From positions 1 to 13,442 of the forward strand of contig JADMIH010000110.1 in NCBI GenBank assembly GCA_015478675.1: 13,442 bases of DNA, given 5' to 3'. This DNA is from Chloroflexota bacterium (GTDB lineage: Bacteria > Chloroflexota > Chloroflexia > QHBQ01 > JADMIH01). The translations under genes and the position numbers were made by a program. Shown here piece after piece: positions 7,173-13,442 of the stretch; position 1 is the first letter of the stretch, and every line of letters starts with the position of its first letter. Below the pieces are notes generated by a model that saw nothing but the letters and a program-made list of their open reading frames with translations, was not told the origin of the DNA and searched no databases.

Positions 7173-8543
7173 TTGACTTATCAATCCGAAGAATACGAGC
7201 TGACATTTCCGCCCGATTTTATGTGGGGCGCGGCCACTACAGCTTACCAGATTGAGGGCAGCCCCCATGCTGACGGTAAAGGCGAGAGTATTTGGGACCG
7301 CTTTTGCACGCTTCCAGGCGCTATTTACAACGGCGACACGGGCGACGTGGCTTGCGACCACTACAGGCGCTGGCCTGAAGATGTCGCTCTTATGCGCGAG
7401 CTTGGCCTTAGCGCCTACCGCTTCTCTGTCTCGTGGCCGCGCGTCTTTCCTGAGGGTGGCGGGCAAATCAACCCTGCCGGCCTCGACTTCTATGACCGCC
7501 TCACTGATGCCAGCCTCGAAGCCGGGATAACCCCTTACCTCACAATTTACCACTGGGATTTACCACAGGCGCTGCAAGATCGTGGCGGCTGGGCCAACCG
7601 CGATACGGCCCAGATATTTGCCTCCTATGCTGACGCGCTCGCCCGACGCCTCAGTGATCGCATAAAGTTTTGGATCACGCACAACGAACCTGCCGTAGTA
7701 GCCTTTCACGGCAATCTCATGGGCGATCACGCTCCTGGTATCAAGGACATGCGTATAGCATATCAGGTAGCGCACAATCTCCTGCTGTCTCATGGCCTCG
7801 CCGTCGATGCGCTCCGTTCGATTATGCCTGACCTCAAGATCGGCATTAGTCTTAACCTTCATCCCTTCGACCCCGCAGGCGATTCGAATGATGATGTAGA
7901 AGCTGCGCACACTCTCGACGGCGTGCAAAATCGCTGGTTCCTGGACCCTCTCTTCTACGGGCGCTATCCAACAGACATCGTGCTGAAACTAGGCTCGTAT
8001 GCGCCCACAGTTCACGACGGTGATATGGAGGTTATCTCCACACCGGTAGAGTTCCTGGGTGTTAACTATTACAACCGTTCTGTAGCACGCAGCGATCCTT
8101 CGAACCCGCCCTTCTACGCGAGCATTGTCAGCCCGAAGGGCGCTGAGTACACGGAAATGGGCTGGGAAGTTACACCTGACTCTCTACGTAAGCTGCTGAT
8201 CCGTCTCCATCGCGACTACAACGCCCCGGCTTACTATATAACCGAGAACGGAGCCGCCTTCACTGATGTGCTGCAAGCAGACGGCACCGTGGACGACCCC
8301 CGCCGTGTAGCATACCTGCAAGAGCATTTGCAAGCCGCTTCTCGGGCTGTTGCGGCGGGGGTGCCCCTCAAAGGCTACTTCGTCTGGTCGCTCCTCGACA
8401 ACTTCGAGTGGGCCTGGGGCTACTCCAAGCGATTCGGCATAGTCTACACCGATTACGCCACGCAACGCCGCATCCCAAAGAGCAGCGCTCTCTGGTACAG
8501 CCAACTGATAGAATCCCAAAGATCAGGAGCAGGCATTCGCTAA
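7173..8543 (+). CDS. Glycoside hydrolase family 1 beta-glucosidase
   Basis: 456 residues, full length for family GH1. It hydrolyses terminal beta-linked glucose or galactose from short oligosaccharides by the retaining mechanism. The (beta/alpha)8 barrel begins FPPDFMWGAATTAYQIEG (Q26 in the sugar site). YHWD is at 126-129. The acid/base is E172 in THNEP and the nucleophile is E358 in YITENG. The aglycone/glycone segment SLLDNFEWAWGY (406-417) includes the sugar-binding E412-W413. No signal peptide, so cytoplasmic. The start is TTG at 7173 with AGGAG 10 nt upstream; the next ATG (codon 17) falls inside the conserved FMWG segment. No sugar transporter or regulator gene is next to it, so the natural substrate is unknown. 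Confidence 0.95.
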   Translation: MTYQSEEYELTFPPDFMWGAATTAYQIEGSPHADGKGESIWDRFCTLPGAIYNGDTGDVACDHYRRWPEDVALMRELGLSAYRFSVSWPRVFPEGGGQINPAGLDFYDRLTDASLEAGITPYLTIYHWDLPQALQDRGGWANRDTAQIFASYADALARRLSDRIKFWITHNEPAVVAFHGNLMGDHAPGIKDMRIAYQVAHNLLLSHGLAVDALRSIMPDLKIGISLNLHPFDPAGDSNDDVEAAHTLDGVQNRWFLDPLFYGRYPTDIVLKLGSYAPTVHDGDMEVISTPVEFLGVNYYNRSVARSDPSNPPFYASIVSPKGAEYTEMGWEVTPDSLRKLLIRLHRDYNAPAYYITENGAAFTDVLQADGTVDDPRRVAYLQEHLQAASRAVAAGVPLKGYFVWSLLDNFEWAWGYSKRFGIVYTDYATQRRIPKSSALWYSQLIESQRSGAGIR

Positions 8544-8558
8544 CGAAGATCTCCTTCG
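8544..8558. terminator. Short hairpin directly after the GH1 stop
   Basis: CGAAG (8544-8548) pairs with CTTCG (8554-8558) around ATCTC, immediately after the TAA. The stem is only 5 bp and is followed by ATTTG, so this is a weak terminator at best. Confidence 0.25.
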
Positions 8559-8657
8559 ATTTGTGAAAAGATTGCGATGCACTTCACAGTCCGGGGATAC
8601 ATCTTAACAGAGTTCAGGTGTAAGCGTTCAAGGTTGGGGTGCGGGGTGCTGGGGCAT

Positions 8658-8729
8658 AGCCCCCTCTCCCTTCAAGGGACAAGGGCACGGGGTGAGGGTG
8701 CGTTGGGGTGAGGGCCGGTGGCGGTACGC
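8658..8729 (-). repeat. Dispersed G/C-rich repeat element, copy A
   Basis: Read on the minus strand it runs GCGTACC, CCCTCACCCC, AACGCACCCTCACCCC, then TCCCTTGAAGGGAGAGGGGGCT. The same order of blocks is found on the plus strand at 13310-13407. It may be part of a larger element bounded by GTTCAAG (8626-8632) and its inverse CTTGAAC (8744-8750). Non-coding. Confidence 0.6.
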
Positions 8730-8811
8730 CCGCACAGATACCTCTTGAACTTGGTTCTACCCTAAAGCTGAACAGTTACGTACAGGCGCTATAGCATTGG
8801 ATGGAGGGGAA

Positions 8812-9387
8812 ATGGCTCGTATCAATGGCGTAGATGAAGATGCGGAGGGCATCACGGGGTACACGGCGCAGCTTTTCGAGGCTCAACGCAAGAAGTACGG
8901 GAAGGTTCTAAATACCAACCTGGTCTATGCGAGACGCCCGACGATTCTGCAAGCCGTGCGCGGCATGTGGTCAGGGCTGGCGAGATCAGAAACCCTAACA
9001 GGGCGGCTGGTCTATCTGGTTGATGTGCGCGTAGCGGGGCTGGTGGGTTGCCCTTTCTGAGTGGATATAAACGCTGCCGGCGGCAGCGATCTGGGGATCA
9101 CACACGACATATTCGAGGCGCTCGGTCACTACGACGCTAGCGACCTCTTCTCCACAGAGGAAAAGGCGGCCCTTGCCTACGCAGACACGATTACCCTGGA
9201 AGGGACAGTTCCCGACGACCTGTTCGCAAGGGTTCGTAGCTGTTTCGATGATGACCAGATCGTCGAACTGACAGCTACCATCGCCTGGGAGAATTGCTCC
9301 TCTCGCTTCAACAGAGCGCTTCAGATCTCCGGCTCAGGACTGTACAACGGCGGGCCTCTAAGCTGGGTTACACCATCTGACTGGTGA
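8812..9387 (+). CDS. Carboxymuconolactone decarboxylase/AhpD-like protein, probable selenoprotein (UGA at 9058-9060)
   Basis: 191 residues if the in-frame TGA is read through. Both sides of the TGA are in one frame and together give one complete CMD-family protein. MARINGVDEDAEG and FEAQRKKYGKVLN are the usual N-terminus of a CMD subgroup. The active motif reads C80-P-F-U83-VDIN, where relatives have CPFC followed by DIN. The rest (STEEKAALAYADTITLEG, VPDDLFARVR, DDDQIVELTATIAWEN) is also typical. Proteins of this fold act as thiol peroxidases or reductases through the CxxC pair; a selenocysteine there would give CxxU. The ATG at 8812 is preferred over the in-frame TTG at 8797 because GGAGGGG ends 2 nt upstream of the ATG. 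The alternatives are a recent nonsense mutation or a sequencing error. Stops short of the convergent DUF58 gene by 76 nt. Confidence 0.8.
9058..9088 (+). promoter_or_regulatory. Candidate bacterial SECIS: in-frame UGA plus downstream hairpin
   Basis: UGA at 9058-9060, an 11-nt spacer, then CGCTGCC (9072-9078), loop GGC (9079-9081) and GGCAGCG (9082-9088): a perfect 7-bp stem in a 17-nt element. The loop begins 18 nt after the UGA and its first base is G, in line with the general bacterial SECIS model (short apical loop with an early G, about 16-37 nt from the UGA). It lacks the bulged U and larger loop of the E. coli fdhF element. Confidence 0.6.
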
Positions 9388-9463
9388 TTAGCGGTGTGGG
9401 TGGCCGCTGCCGGGTGGGGTGACTATTCTCCTACATGAGCCTTCAGTCAGGTAGCAAAGAGAG

Positions 9464-10489
9464 CTAAGAGAGCACCCCGCGTTGGCGCAGGTAATGCAGG
9501 ACAAGGTCCTCGAAGGGCTGGTCGGTGGTCACCCGCAGGTAGTTCATACCGCGCCTGCGGCAGAATCGCTCGATGCCACCCTGCCAGGCCTCGAACTTCT
9601 CCTTGTACAAGTCAAGTATAGAGCCATCTATTGACACTTCCTGGGTAGCCCCCGTCTCAACATCTTTGAGGCGCAAATCACCGATCAGGGCAAGCTCGGG
9701 GTGTACTTCGGCGGGCGACAGAATATGTAGCAAGTTCACGTCGTGGCCTGCTGCCTGCAACGCCGACAATCCCTCTACTCCGCCGCCCTCTACCAGGCAA
9801 TCGCTCAGTACGAAAAGCAACCCCGGATATCGCGCCTGGGCTGCATACTGCCTCAGCATCAGGTCGAGGTCGGTCTCTCCGGCGGCTCGCACGCCGGCGA
9901 CAAAACGCAACAGAGAAACAGCATGACCTTTGCCGCGCACGGCTGTAAAGCGTTGTAGCCCAGACTTGCTGAAGCCGGTCATACTCAGCCTGTCGAGGTT
10001 GGAGAGGGTGATATAGCCCAGGGCGGCGGCGGTGCGCTTGGCGTAGATTAGTTTATTCTGGTCGGAGGAATGGCTCGCTTGCTGGGCGACAGGACCGCGA
10101 GGTGCTTCGCGCTCAGCAGCGTCTACAGAGGCTATTGGCACGGTAAGGGTCACATCGTTTGGGTCGCCCCAGTCCATAGATTTGCTGGCGTCAATCAGGA
10201 TGTGAACTGTGAGGTCTTCTTCTTCCTGAAAGAGCTTTATGAAAAGTCGCTCCATGCGGGCGTAGGCATTCCAATCAACCCGGCGCAGGTCGTCGCCGTG
10301 CGTATAGCTGCGGTAGTCAGCGAACTCCACTGATTGCCCGCGCTTGGTGCTGCGCCTCTCGCCCTTGAGCCTGCCGGCCTTGAGCTTGCGGCTGATAAGA
10401 GAAAGTCGCTCCAGCTTACGCATGAACTCCGCGTCAAAGAGTTGGCTATAAAATGGCTGTGCGCCTGTGGGTCCTGGTATCTGGCTCAC
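9464..10489 (-). CDS. DUF58 domain protein (VWA-like), orphan
   Basis: 341 residues from the GTG at 10489, chosen because GGGGAGAG stands a few bases upstream; codons further up run through an unconserved, AT-rich stretch. The DUF58 signature is clear at residues 56-78: F.DYR.Y..GDD.R.VDW...AR. It is followed by a von Willebrand-A-like fold with an intact metal-site motif DASKS (100-104). A variable low-complexity insert lies near 109-144. DUF58 proteins usually sit beside a MoxR AAA+ ATPase and act with it in assembly or stress functions that are poorly defined. Neither a MoxR nor a transglutaminase gene is next to this one. No signal peptide or membrane helix, so probably cytoplasmic. Function not assigned. 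Confidence 0.9.
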   Translation of the reverse strand: MSQIPGPTGAQPFYSQLFDAEFMRKLERLSLISRKLKAGRLKGERRSTKRGQSVEFADYRSYTHGDDLRRVDWNAYARMERLFIKLFQEEEDLTVHILIDASKSMDWGDPNDVTLTVPIASVDAAEREAPRGPVAQQASHSSDQNKLIYAKRTAAALGYITLSNLDRLSMTGFSKSGLQRFTAVRGKGHAVSLLRFVAGVRAAGETDLDLMLRQYAAQARYPGLLFVLSDCLVEGGGVEGLSALQAAGHDVNLLHILSPAEVHPELALIGDLRLKDVETGATQEVSIDGSILDLYKEKFEAWQGGIERFCRRRGMNYLRVTTDQPFEDLVLHYLRQRGVLS

Positions 10490-10546
10490 AACTCTCTCCC
10501 CTCTAAGGTTGTAAATATCAGCTTCTGTAATGGAGGCTGCATGGTG

Positions 10547-10552
10547 ATTATA
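10547..10552 (-). promoter_or_regulatory. Possible -10 box of the DUF58 gene
   Basis: A perfect TATAAT on the minus strand, giving an expected start near 10540 and a leader of about 50 nt. No convincing -35 box was found. Confidence 0.35.
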
Positions 10553-10610
10553 AACCACTTTGCCAATAAATAGCTGCCCTCTCCAATAAAATATAAACCT
10601 CAAAGATGCC

Positions 10611-10661
10611 AAGGACGCCTAAGGACGCTAAGAGCACTGTTGTTTTCTGGGCGTCTTAGCG
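10611..10661. repeat. Short direct and inverted repeats upstream of DUF58/radC
   Basis: AAGGACGCCT and AAGGACGCTA lie in tandem (10611-10630). CGCTAAGA (10626-10633) is inverted as TCTTAGCG (10654-10661) with a 20-nt loop. The region is non-coding and lies between two divergent genes; the role is unknown. Confidence 0.4.
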
Positions 10662-10716
10662 GTTCGTACATGAGGCTCCTTTAACCCTGATCTGAATACC
10701 TTACCGTGCAATACCC

Positions 10717-10745
10717 TTGACACCTGCACACGCATCATCTACAAT
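10717..10745 (+). promoter_or_regulatory. Promoter of radC
   Basis: A consensus -35 TTGACA (10717-10722), an exact 17-nt spacer and TACAAT (10740-10745). Expected start is near 10752, which leaves a leader of about 24 nt containing AGGAG (10763-10767). Confidence 0.8.
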
Positions 10746-10775
10746 CAGGCCACCTTCGCAACAGGAGAGAGTACT

Positions 10776-11486
10776 GTGCCTGCCAATACCCCAGGTCGCA
10801 CGACCCTTACCATCAAAGAGTTGCCCCCTGATGGGCGTCCACGAGAAAAGCTAAAAGGGCTGGGCGCAGGCTCGCTTTCCGAGGCGGAGTTGCTGGCGAT
10901 CATCCTGCGCGTCGGCACGCAAGGGGAAAGTGTCGTAGACCTTGCGAACCGCCTGCTGGTGACTTACGGCGGCCTCGTAGGGTTAGCACGCGTTTCTTTC
11001 ACCGAGTTGTGCGAGATTCACGGCCTGGGAGAGGCCAAAGCCTGCCAGCTAAAATCGGCCCTTGAGCTTGGCCGCCGCCTCCTCCTCGCCCAACCGGAGG
11101 AAAGATTACAGGTGCGCTCCCCCGCCGACCTCGCCCCAATCCTTATACTTGAAATGGCGCCGCTAGATCAGGAGACGTTGCGCGTGGTGCTTCTTAACAC
11201 CAAGAACCAGGTGATAAAGTTCACTGATGTCTACAGGGGTTCCCTCAACTCGTCGCTTGTGCGAATAGCTGAGGTCTTCAAGGAAGCAGTGCGGCTGAAC
11301 GCAGCCGCTATTATCGTGGCTCACAACCACCCCAGCGGCGACCCCACACCCTCCGCAGAAGATGCGAAGGTTACAGAGCAAATTGTGGCGGCAGGCAAGC
11401 TGCTGGAGATAGAGGTGCTGGACCACCTGGTGATAGGCGAGCGCAGCTATGTAAGCCTGAGGGAACGGCGGCTAGGGTTCAGGTAA
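10776..11486 (+). CDS. radC: RadC family protein (JAB/MPN metalloprotease-like domain)
   Basis: 236 residues, normal length. The N-terminus has the family segment [20 protein letters not shown], and a helix-hairpin-helix near 79-101 ([20 protein letters not shown]). The C-terminal JAMM metal motif is complete: E166 in AEVFKEA, then [14 protein letters not shown] with H183, H185, S193 and D196. The start is GTG at 10776 with AGGAG 8 nt upstream and a consensus promoter. RadC was named for a presumed DNA repair role, which later work does not support well; the actual activity is uncertain. It is transcribed alone and is followed by its own terminator. Confidence 0.95.
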   Translation: MPANTPGRTTLTIKELPPDGRPREKLKGLGAGSLSEAELLAIILRVGTQGESVVDLANRLLVTYGGLVGLARVSFTELCEIHGLGEAKACQLKSALELGRRLLLAQPEERLQVRSPADLAPILILEMAPLDQETLRVVLLNTKNQVIKFTDVYRGSLNSSLVRIAEVFKEAVRLNAAAIIVAHNHPSGDPTPSAEDAKVTEQIVAAGKLLEIEVLDHLVIGERSYVSLRERRLGFR

Positions 11487-11512
11487 GGTGCTGTGGACGC
11501 ACCCCGCCCCGA

Positions 11513-11541
11513 CCTCTCCCCACGAGTGGGGAGGGGCTTTT
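11513..11541 (+). terminator. Intrinsic terminator of radC
   Basis: CCTCTCCCCA (11513-11522) pairs with TGGGGAGGGG (11527-11536), including one G-U pair, loop CGAG, followed by CTTTTC. It lies 27 nt after the stop. Confidence 0.8.
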
Positions 11542-11643
11542 CATCTTAATAATCCCCTTCCCTGAGAAAAGGAGGTCAGGGGATGGAGGTTTGATTACCA
11601 CGATCTAAGAGGGGTAATGAAGCTTTCTGCAAGAAGCTACCTT

Positions 11644-11669
11644 GCTATTAGCGCCAGCTGCGCAATAGC
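11644..11669 (-). terminator. Hairpin just downstream of the DEAD-box helicase gene
   Basis: GCTATT (11644-11649) pairs with AATAGC (11664-11669), and the inner GCGC pairs with GCGC around CAGCT, with one bulged A. It starts 4 nt beyond the helicase stop on the minus strand. There is no U-tract, so it is a moderate terminator or stabilising stem. Confidence 0.4.
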
Positions 11670-11673
11670 TGTG

Positions 11674-13071
11674 CTAAGCTCTAGCCAGCTCTCCGTTCGG
11701 GTTGCGTGTGTTACGCGAGCGGCGCTGCCTGGAGGCCGACGAGTTGGACCCGTAGGCATTATGCTGCCCTGGGCGGGGTGCGTCCGAACGGCGCGAATCT
11801 TCCTGCCTGCTTTGCTGCGCTCTGGCAGGAGCAGTGGGACGAGAGGCCGGAGCAGGCTGCCCTCTGAAGCTTTCGGCTCCGGGCTGCGGGCGGCGGCGCT
11901 GCGGCTCGCGAGGAGGCCGGTTGAACTCTATGTTGCGGGCCGGAGCAGCTTTACCGTAGTCGAAACCTTCTACGGTGCGACGCTCTACTCTGTCGCCCAG
12001 CACGCGTTCTATGGAACGCACCATATCTGCATCGTCGTTCGTGATAAGGGTAAAGGCGTCACCGGTTTTAGCAGCACGGCCTGTACGACCTATGCGATGC
12101 GTATAAGCGTCTGCCGTATCAGGCACATCGTAGTTGATGACGTGAGAAATACGGGTCACGTCAATGCCACGTGCCGCAATGTCAGTTGCCACCAGTATCT
12201 GATACTTGCCGTCGCGAAAGCCGTCGAGAGCCGCTTGCCGCCGGTTCTGCGACAAATTACCTTGCAGAGAAGTAACGCTGTAGCCTGCCTGATCGAGGTT
12301 CTCTCCCAAACGCTTGGCGCGGTGCTTGGTGCGAGCAAAGATCAGCACAGACTCCGTGTCAGTATGCTTCAATAGCTCCATCAGCAGCGAGGTCTTGAGG
12401 TGTGATGCGACCGGGTAAAGGGCATGTGAAACGGTGCCTACAGGCTCGCTGCGGCCAACTTGCACAGTTACAGGATCGCGCAAAATGTCCTGGGCCAGAC
12501 GGCGAATGTCAGGTGGCATAGTCGCCGAAAAGAGCAGCGTCTGGCGCGCAGAAGGAAGGTGCCGCAGAATACGGCGCACATCCGGTAAGAAGCCCATGTC
12601 GAACATGCTGTCGGCTTCGTCCAGCACAAGCACTTCCAGCTTTGATAATGTAATAGTATTCTGGGTTATATGGTCGAGGAGGCGGCCAGGGCAGGCCACA
12701 ACGATCTCCACGCCGCTGCGAAGTTTCATAACCTGCGGGTGAGTGCCTACTCCGCCATAGATGGTAACGCTACGCAGCCCTGTTTGCTTGCCAAGAGCGC
12801 CGATGGCCTCGTGTGTCTGCTCGGCCAGCTCGCGTGTGGGAGCAAGAATAAGAGCACGCACCTGGCCGCGTGGGCCGTTCAGGAGGCGCTGCAAAATGGG
12901 CAGCACGAAGGCGGCGGTTTTGCCGGTGCCGGTTTGAGCCAGGCCCATGACGTCACGCCCCTGCATGACGGGTGGTATAGCCTGAAGTTGGATTGGCGTG
13001 GGCACGGTATAACCGAGCGCCTGCACGCCTGCCGCGATGCGCGGATCAAAATTGAATGAGTTGAAAGTCAA
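11674..13071 (-). CDS. DEAD-box ATP-dependent RNA helicase, RhlE-like
   Basis: 465 residues. All core motifs are visible: Q motif region PTPIQ (25-29), Walker A AQTGTGKT (45-52), PTREL (79-83), DEAD (151-154), SAT (182-184), ATDIAARGIDV (295-305) and HRIGRTGR (325-332). The last 90 or so residues are a disordered Arg/Pro/Gln/Ser tail that probably binds RNA. Such helicases remodel rRNA and mRNA, often in ribosome assembly or cold adaptation. The start is the TTG at 13071, with AAGGA 6 nt upstream; it begins MTFNSFNFDPRI, as relatives do. The frame stays open up to a GTG at 13125, but without a ribosome site. Transcribed alone from the promoter at 13209-13237, with a leader of about 130 nt that carries a terminator-like hairpin. 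Confidence 0.94.
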   Translation of the reverse strand: MTFNSFNFDPRIAAGVQALGYTVPTPIQLQAIPPVMQGRDVMGLAQTGTGKTAAFVLPILQRLLNGPRGQVRALILAPTRELAEQTHEAIGALGKQTGLRSVTIYGGVGTHPQVMKLRSGVEIVVACPGRLLDHITQNTITLSKLEVLVLDEADSMFDMGFLPDVRRILRHLPSARQTLLFSATMPPDIRRLAQDILRDPVTVQVGRSEPVGTVSHALYPVASHLKTSLLMELLKHTDTESVLIFARTKHRAKRLGENLDQAGYSVTSLQGNLSQNRRQAALDGFRDGKYQILVATDIAARGIDVTRISHVINYDVPDTADAYTHRIGRTGRAAKTGDAFTLITNDDADMVRSIERVLGDRVERRTVEGFDYGKAAPARNIEFNRPPREPQRRRPQPGAESFRGQPAPASRPTAPARAQQSRQEDSRRSDAPRPGQHNAYGSNSSASRQRRSRNTRNPNGELARA

Positions 13072-13131
13072 TGTGAGTCCTTTACGAAAAAGCTTTGCCC
13101 TACGTCCCTGTTGGGGTATCCGCACGCGGGC

Positions 13132-13159
13132 AAAAACAAGCCCGGCGGATAACCGGGCT
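13132..13159 (-). terminator. Terminator-like hairpin in the helicase leader (possible attenuator)
   Basis: On the minus strand AGCCCGG and CCGGGCT (13139-13145 and 13153-13159) pair around a 7-nt loop and are followed by TGTTTTTG. It lies inside the leader, about 45 nt after the expected transcription start and 60 nt before the TTG. The downstream arm CGGGC can instead pair with GCCCG (13127-13131), which gives a competing fold. Confidence 0.55.
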
Positions 13160-13208
13160 CAAACAGAAGGCATATTGCACTGGGCCTGTGTATATTATCT
13201 ACTTACAT

Positions 13209-13237
13209 AGTATAGCCGCTCCCGCAAAGAAAGTCAA
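13209..13237 (-). promoter_or_regulatory. Promoter of the DEAD-box helicase gene
   Basis: On the minus strand TTGACT (13232-13237), a 17-nt spacer and TATACT (13209-13214). The expected start near 13202 gives a leader of about 130 nt. Confidence 0.8.
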
Positions 13238-13309
13238 GGTGGGCGCTCCCAAGCTCCACGCTAGCGTTCGGAGTTGGGGTGGAGCAATCTTCTTAGAGTA
13301 GCTGTGGAA

Positions 13310-13407
13310 GCGTACCCTCACCCCCAATGCACCCTCACCCCCAATGCACCCTCACCCCCAATGCACCCTCACCCCCAACCCCCTCTTCCATGAAGGGAGA
13401 GGGGGCT
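13310..13407 (+). repeat. Dispersed G/C-rich repeat element, copy B, with 17-bp tandem repeats
   Basis: It opens with GCGTACC and contains three exact copies of ACCCTCACCCCCAATGC (13314-13330, 13331-13347, 13348-13364) and a 14-nt partial fourth (13365-13378). It ends with a GAAGGGAGAGGGGGCT block. Copy A at 8658-8729, in reverse orientation, has the same blocks with fewer internal units. Spacing and unit size do not fit a CRISPR. Confidence 0.75.
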
Positions 13408-13442
13408 TTAATCACCCTTGTAACCCCGTCAGGGGCAGGCCC

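Noticed and set aside
9431..9454. Hairpin between the CMD and DUF58 genes as a shared terminator
   Set aside because: Only four plus three pairs with mismatches and no T-tract.
10490..10612. N-terminal extension of the DUF58 protein by 41 codons
   Set aside because: The stretch is unlike the family and AT-rich, contains a TATAAT box, and a GTG with a good ribosome site stands at 10489.
11617..12375. Plus-strand open frame of 252 codons
   Set aside because: It lies wholly opposite the conserved DEAD-box helicase gene and has no family features; it is a shadow of GC-rich coding sequence.
13314..13378. Tandem 17-bp repeats as a CRISPR array
   Set aside because: The units are adjacent without spacers, are only 17 bp long and are low in complexity; no cas genes are present.

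Overview
The window reads as chromosomal DNA of a free-living bacterium, most likely a member of the Chloroflexota (perhaps Ktedonobacteria or a relative). The support is indirect: a secreted protein with two 'HGGLALFGYPIS'-type repeats, which are common in that phylum, a DoxX-Rieske fusion, and G-rich dispersed repeats between ordinary housekeeping genes. No rRNA, tRNA, CRISPR array, phage gene or transposase was seen. Most genes have their own promoter or terminator, and divergent and convergent pairs alternate.

Layout. The end of an NAD-dependent sugar epimerase gene (1-533, +) stops at a strong hairpin. A secreted two-repeat plus DUF5107 protein (726-2594, +) follows behind a leader that holds hairpins. 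After about 400 non-coding bases comes a membrane protein that fuses DoxX to a Rieske iron-sulfur domain (+). It converges on a clp operon read on the minus strand in the order clpP, a 65-residue stand-alone ClpX zinc-finger protein, clpX. A promoter region of about 535 bp separates clpP from a divergent GH1 beta-glucosidase (+). Next is a carboxymuconolactone decarboxylase/AhpD-like gene (+) whose second redox cysteine codon is TGA. It converges on an orphan DUF58 gene (-). radC (+) then converges on an RhlE-like DEAD-box helicase (-), whose leader carries a terminator hairpin. The right end holds a G/C-rich repeat element that has a second, inverted copy at 8658-8729.

Most notable are two gene-level oddities. 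(1) The CMD gene at 8812-9387 stays open in one frame across a single TGA that turns the family's CPFC motif into CPFU. A perfect 7-bp hairpin starts 11 nt after the TGA, matching the geometry of a bacterial SECIS. The simplest reading is a selenoprotein; the selenocysteine machinery itself is not in this window. (2) Between clpP and clpX lies a small protein that is essentially a copy of the ClpX N-terminal zinc-binding domain, with its four zinc cysteines at the same residue numbers as in ClpX. It could form mixed dimers with ClpX or compete for adaptors.

Functional links inside the window are few. ClpP, the zinc-finger protein and ClpX form one proteolysis unit. The CMD protein and the DoxX-Rieske protein are both redox proteins but are not linked by position. 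Several starts are GTG or TTG with good Shine-Dalgarno sites; these decided the starts of the zinc-finger gene, the GH1 gene, DUF58, radC and the helicase.
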